Positions 32,733 to 35,006 of a DNA stretch of 35,006 nucleotides are shown in pieces. The notes under the pieces were generated by a model, which was not told where the DNA came from, searched no databases, and saw nothing but the letters and a program-made list of their open reading frames with translations. Both the position numbers and the translations under genes were made by a program. Each line of letters starts with the position of its first letter. The stretch's first letter is position 1. This DNA comes from DATJJW01 sp035491935 (GTDB taxonomy: Bacteria; Pseudomonadota; Alphaproteobacteria; ATCC43930; CGMCC-115725), in contig DATJJW010000196.1 in NCBI GenBank assembly GCA_035491935.1, positions 1 to 35,006 on the forward strand. Direction: 5' to 3'.

Positions 32733-33227
32733 TCAGTCGAGCCTGATGCCGCCCGGCAGGCTCGGCATGCCGTATTCCGGCGCATGGGCACGGGCCGTGA
32801 CGGTAACGGGCACCGTGCCGGCCTTGGCGAAATGCAAGGTGAGCTTGACCGTCTCGCCCGGCTTCAGGGGCATCTTCAGCCCATGCAGGATCAGGTGCGT
32901 GCCGCGGGTCTGCATGATTAGAGGGGCCGCACCGTCGAGCAGCAACGCAGAGGTCGGCGCCGGCGGCTGGGCGCCGGATGATGCGACGATCTCGACCCGC
33001 GATGCGACATCGGCCTCCACGCCGGTCAGCGTGTCGCTGGCGCCATGCGGCAGGGTCAGGGTCATGTAGACGAAGCCCAGGCCCGATTTCGCCGAACCCG
33101 CGAGCGCCCAGGCACCCTGGATGCCGACAGCGGGAGCCGCAGCCTGCGCGACACCACACCAGGGCGTCCCGTCCCAGGCCATCCCGCCCCCGGCCAGCAA
33201 TGCGACGATCAAAGCAAGACGGTTCAT
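32733..33227 (-). CDS. PCu(A)C-like periplasmic protein with degenerate copper site
   Basis: A 164-residue protein with an N-terminal hydrophobic signal segment (cleavage possible after AQA at 29). The rest is one beta-rich domain of the PCu(A)C/DUF461 type: GIQGAWAL, GFVYMTLTL, SDTLTGVEADVASRVEI, GTHLILHGLKMPLKPGETVKLTLHF. True family members carry copper through an H-(M)-X10-M-X21-H-X-M arrangement. Here the VELHxM position reads VEIVAS and the final HxM reads HLI, so most ligands are missing, and copper delivery is doubtful. The gene starts four bases after the dnaE stop, an unusual partner for a periplasmic protein, and may be read through from dnaE. Family assignment is fair; function is open. 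Confidence 0.75.
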   Translation of the reverse strand: MNRLALIVALLAGGGMAWDGTPWCGVAQAAAPAVGIQGAWALAGSAKSGLGFVYMTLTLPHGASDTLTGVEADVASRVEIVASSGAQPPAPTSALLLDGAAPLIMQTRGTHLILHGLKMPLKPGETVKLTLHFAKAGTVPVTVTARAHAPEYGMPSLPGGIRLD

Positions 33228-33231
33228 CGGC

Positions 33232-35006
33232 TCAGAAATCCTGCAATTCGACGATGCCGGGCATCGCCGTCATCGCCTGGCGCAGCTGTGCGCCAATCTG
33301 GAAGCGGCCATCGAGCTCCACCTCCACCTCCTGCGCCGGGGTCGGCAACAGCAGCTTGAGCTTCGCCCGCCCCGCCTGCCCGCCCTGGCTCTTGGCCAGC
33401 AGCTCCTGCAAGGGCTTCAGGGCCGAGGTATCGGTGAGCTTGATCAGCAACCCGGCCGCGGTGCCGGCAGCCGCCTGATCCAAGGGCTCGATGCTTTGGG
33501 CGGTGAGCCTGGAGACGTCGTCACCCTCCATCTTGGCGTCGACCGCCATCAAGAGCGGCTGACCGCTGTCGAGCAATGCACGCGACTGCGCCAGGATCTC
33601 GGAGAACAGCGTCACCTCGACCATGCCGCTCATGTCGGAGAGCGCCACGAAGGCGAAACGGCTGCCGCGCGCCGAGGTCCGTTCCTTGCGACCGGTAACG
33701 ATGCCGGCGAGCTTGATGCGGCCGGGCAGGCCGCGCGCCAGCCGCGCCTGCAGCTGCGCTACCGGCGTCACGTCCAGCCGCTTCAACGCCATCTGGTAAG
33801 GATCGAGCGGATGGGCGGAGAGATAGAAGCCGATCGCCTCGAATTCATGCTGCAGCCGGTCCATCGCCGGCCAGTCCGGCATCTTGGGCAGCACCGGCTT
33901 GCTGAGGCTGGCCCCGCCACCGCCGCCGAACAGCCCGCCTTGGGTGCTCTGCCGCTCCTCGGCCGCGACCGAGGCGTGACGCATCATCAGTTCCGCTGCC
34001 TGGAAGGTCTGGGCGCGGTTCGGGTTGATGCTGTCGAAGCCACCGGCCTTGGTCAGATTCTCGAACTGCCGCTTGTTGAACTGCTTGGTGTCGAGCCGCT
34101 CGGCCAGGTCGAAGAGGTCCTTGTAGGGCCCCTTGGCGTGGCGTTCGGCGACAATCGCCGCCATGGCGTCGGCACCGACCCCCTTGATGGCGGAAAGGGC
34201 GTAACGCACGGCTTCCGCATGCCCCTCGCCTTCCAAGACCGGCGCCATCTCGACCGTGAACTCGACCCCGGATTTGTTGATGTCCGGCGGCAGCAGGCGA
34301 ACGCCCTGACGCTGCAATTCCTGGCGGAAGACGTTGAGCTTGTCGGTGTTGCCGGCGTCCAGGCTCATGGTCGCGGCCATGAAGGCCACGGGATGGTTCG
34401 CCTTCAGATAGGCCGTCTGATAGGCGATGAAGGCATAGGGCGCCGCGTGGCCCTTGTTGAAGCCGTAGCCCGCGAACTTCGCCATCTTGTCGAAGACGAG
34501 GCTGGCCAGGTCCTTGTCGATGCCGCGCTCGATCGCGCCATCGGTGAAGATCTTGCGCTGGGCGTCCATCTCCGCCTGGACCTTCTTGCCCATCGCGCGG
34601 CGAAGCAGGTCGGCGCCGCCCAGCGTATAGCCCGCCATGACCTGGGCGATCTTCATGACCTGCTCCTGATAGGTCATGACGCCATAGGTCTCCTCCAGGA
34701 TCGGCTGGAGCATCGGGTGCATGTAATCGGGCTCTTTCTGCCCGTGCTTGACCGCGATGTATTCCGGGATCGAATCCATCGGCCCCGGACGATAGAGCGA
34801 GACGACGGCGATCAGGTCTTCGAACTTGGTCGGCTTCAGGTTCTTCAGAAGGTCGCGCATGCCCGCGCCTTCGAACTGGAACACGCCCACCGTCTCGCCG
34901 CGCGCCAGCATCTGGAAGGTCTTGAGGTCGTCGAGCGGCATCTTCAACGGGTCGAGGTCGCCACCATCCTTGTTCACCAGCCGGACCGCCCGGTCGATGG
35001 TGGTCA
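33232..35006 (-). CDS. dnaE: DNA polymerase III alpha subunit (partial, N-terminus off right edge)
   Basis: Catalytic subunit of the replicative polymerase. About 590 C-terminal residues are visible; the frame is open across the right edge (TTIDRAVRL before NKDGG). The sequence covers the end of the polymerase core (GETVGVFQFEGAGMRDLL, VSLYRPGPMDSIPEYI, DLLRRAMGKK, FNKGHAAPYAFIAYQTAYLK). A helix-hairpin-helix region follows (AIKGVGADAMAAIV), then an OB-fold (GIVTGRKERTSARGSRFAFVALSDMSG). The C-terminal tail ends IVELQDF. Family members are about 1150 residues, so roughly half is missing to the right, including the PHP domain. No break or frameshift is seen. Confidence 0.97.
   Translation of the reverse strand, partial: TTIDRAVRLVNKDGGDLDPLKMPLDDLKTFQMLARGETVGVFQFEGAGMRDLLKNLKPTKFEDLIAVVSLYRPGPMDSIPEYIAVKHGQKEPDYMHPMLQPILEETYGVMTYQEQVMKIAQVMAGYTLGGADLLRRAMGKKVQAEMDAQRKIFTDGAIERGIDKDLASLVFDKMAKFAGYGFNKGHAAPYAFIAYQTAYLKANHPVAFMAATMSLDAGNTDKLNVFRQELQRQGVRLLPPDINKSGVEFTVEMAPVLEGEGHAEAVRYALSAIKGVGADAMAAIVAERHAKGPYKDLFDLAERLDTKQFNKRQFENLTKAGGFDSINPNRAQTFQAAELMMRHASVAAEERQSTQGGLFGGGGGASLSKPVLPKMPDWPAMDRLQHEFEAIGFYLSAHPLDPYQMALKRLDVTPVAQLQARLARGLPGRIKLAGIVTGRKERTSARGSRFAFVALSDMSGMVEVTLFSEILAQSRALLDSGQPLLMAVDAKMEGDDVSRLTAQSIEPLDQAAAGTAAGLLIKLTDTSALKPLQELLAKSQGGQAGRAKLKLLLPTPAQEVEVELDGRFQIGAQLRQAMTAMPGIVELQDF

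Overview
This window is a G+C-rich housekeeping chromosome segment from an alphaproteobacterium. The gene order (dnaE / rpsB-tsf / pyrH-frr-uppS-cdsA-dxr-rseP-bamA-ompH-fabZ-lpxA-lpxI-lpxB / gltA-gltX / comEC-lexA / moeA-moaC-trpC-trpD-trpG / trpE-ppiD-tpiA-secG) is the alphaproteobacterial arrangement. Two further points agree: LpxI is used instead of LpxH, and lexA has the alphaproteobacterial direct-repeat SOS box. A Rhodospirillales-like host is the best guess, but that is inference. No rRNA, tRNA, CRISPR array, phage or transposon is visible.

Left part (1-10.6 kb): secG (cut by the left edge) and tpiA lie on the minus strand, divergent from ppiD-trpE. A YibQ-type divergent polysaccharide deacetylase gene on the minus strand separates trpE from trpG. 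A compact coupled unit trpG-trpD-trpC-moaC-moeA follows, joining tryptophan and molybdenum-cofactor synthesis. An inverted pair of REP-like palindromes (a REPIN) sits between trpE and the deacetylase gene.

Middle (10.6-18.4 kb): lexA has its own SOS-controlled promoter and overlaps comEC tail to tail. gltX is divergent from comEC, followed by gltA. Next comes a short accessory patch: a doubtful small membrane ORF, a sulfotransferase and a glutathione S-transferase.

Right part (18.4-35 kb, all minus strand): reading from the right edge, dnaE (3' two-fifths to half only), a PCu(A)C-like periplasmic protein, rpsB-tsf with promoter and terminators, then a long envelope-biogenesis run. That run couples nucleotide supply (pyrH), ribosome recycling (frr), undecaprenyl-PP (uppS), CDP-diacylglycerol (cdsA), isoprenoid precursors (dxr), envelope stress protease (rseP), outer-membrane protein assembly (bamA, ompH/skp), fatty-acid dehydration (fabZ) and lipid A synthesis (lpxA, lpxI, lpxB). 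lpxD, normally between ompH and fabZ, is absent; a 244-base non-coding gap with hairpins is there instead.

I found no convincing novel multi-gene system. The points most worth a second look are the missing lpxD, the 20-bp palindrome upstream of the lexA promoter, the REPIN, the PCu(A)C homologue that appears to lack its copper ligands, and the dyads at the rpsB promoter and the bamA start.
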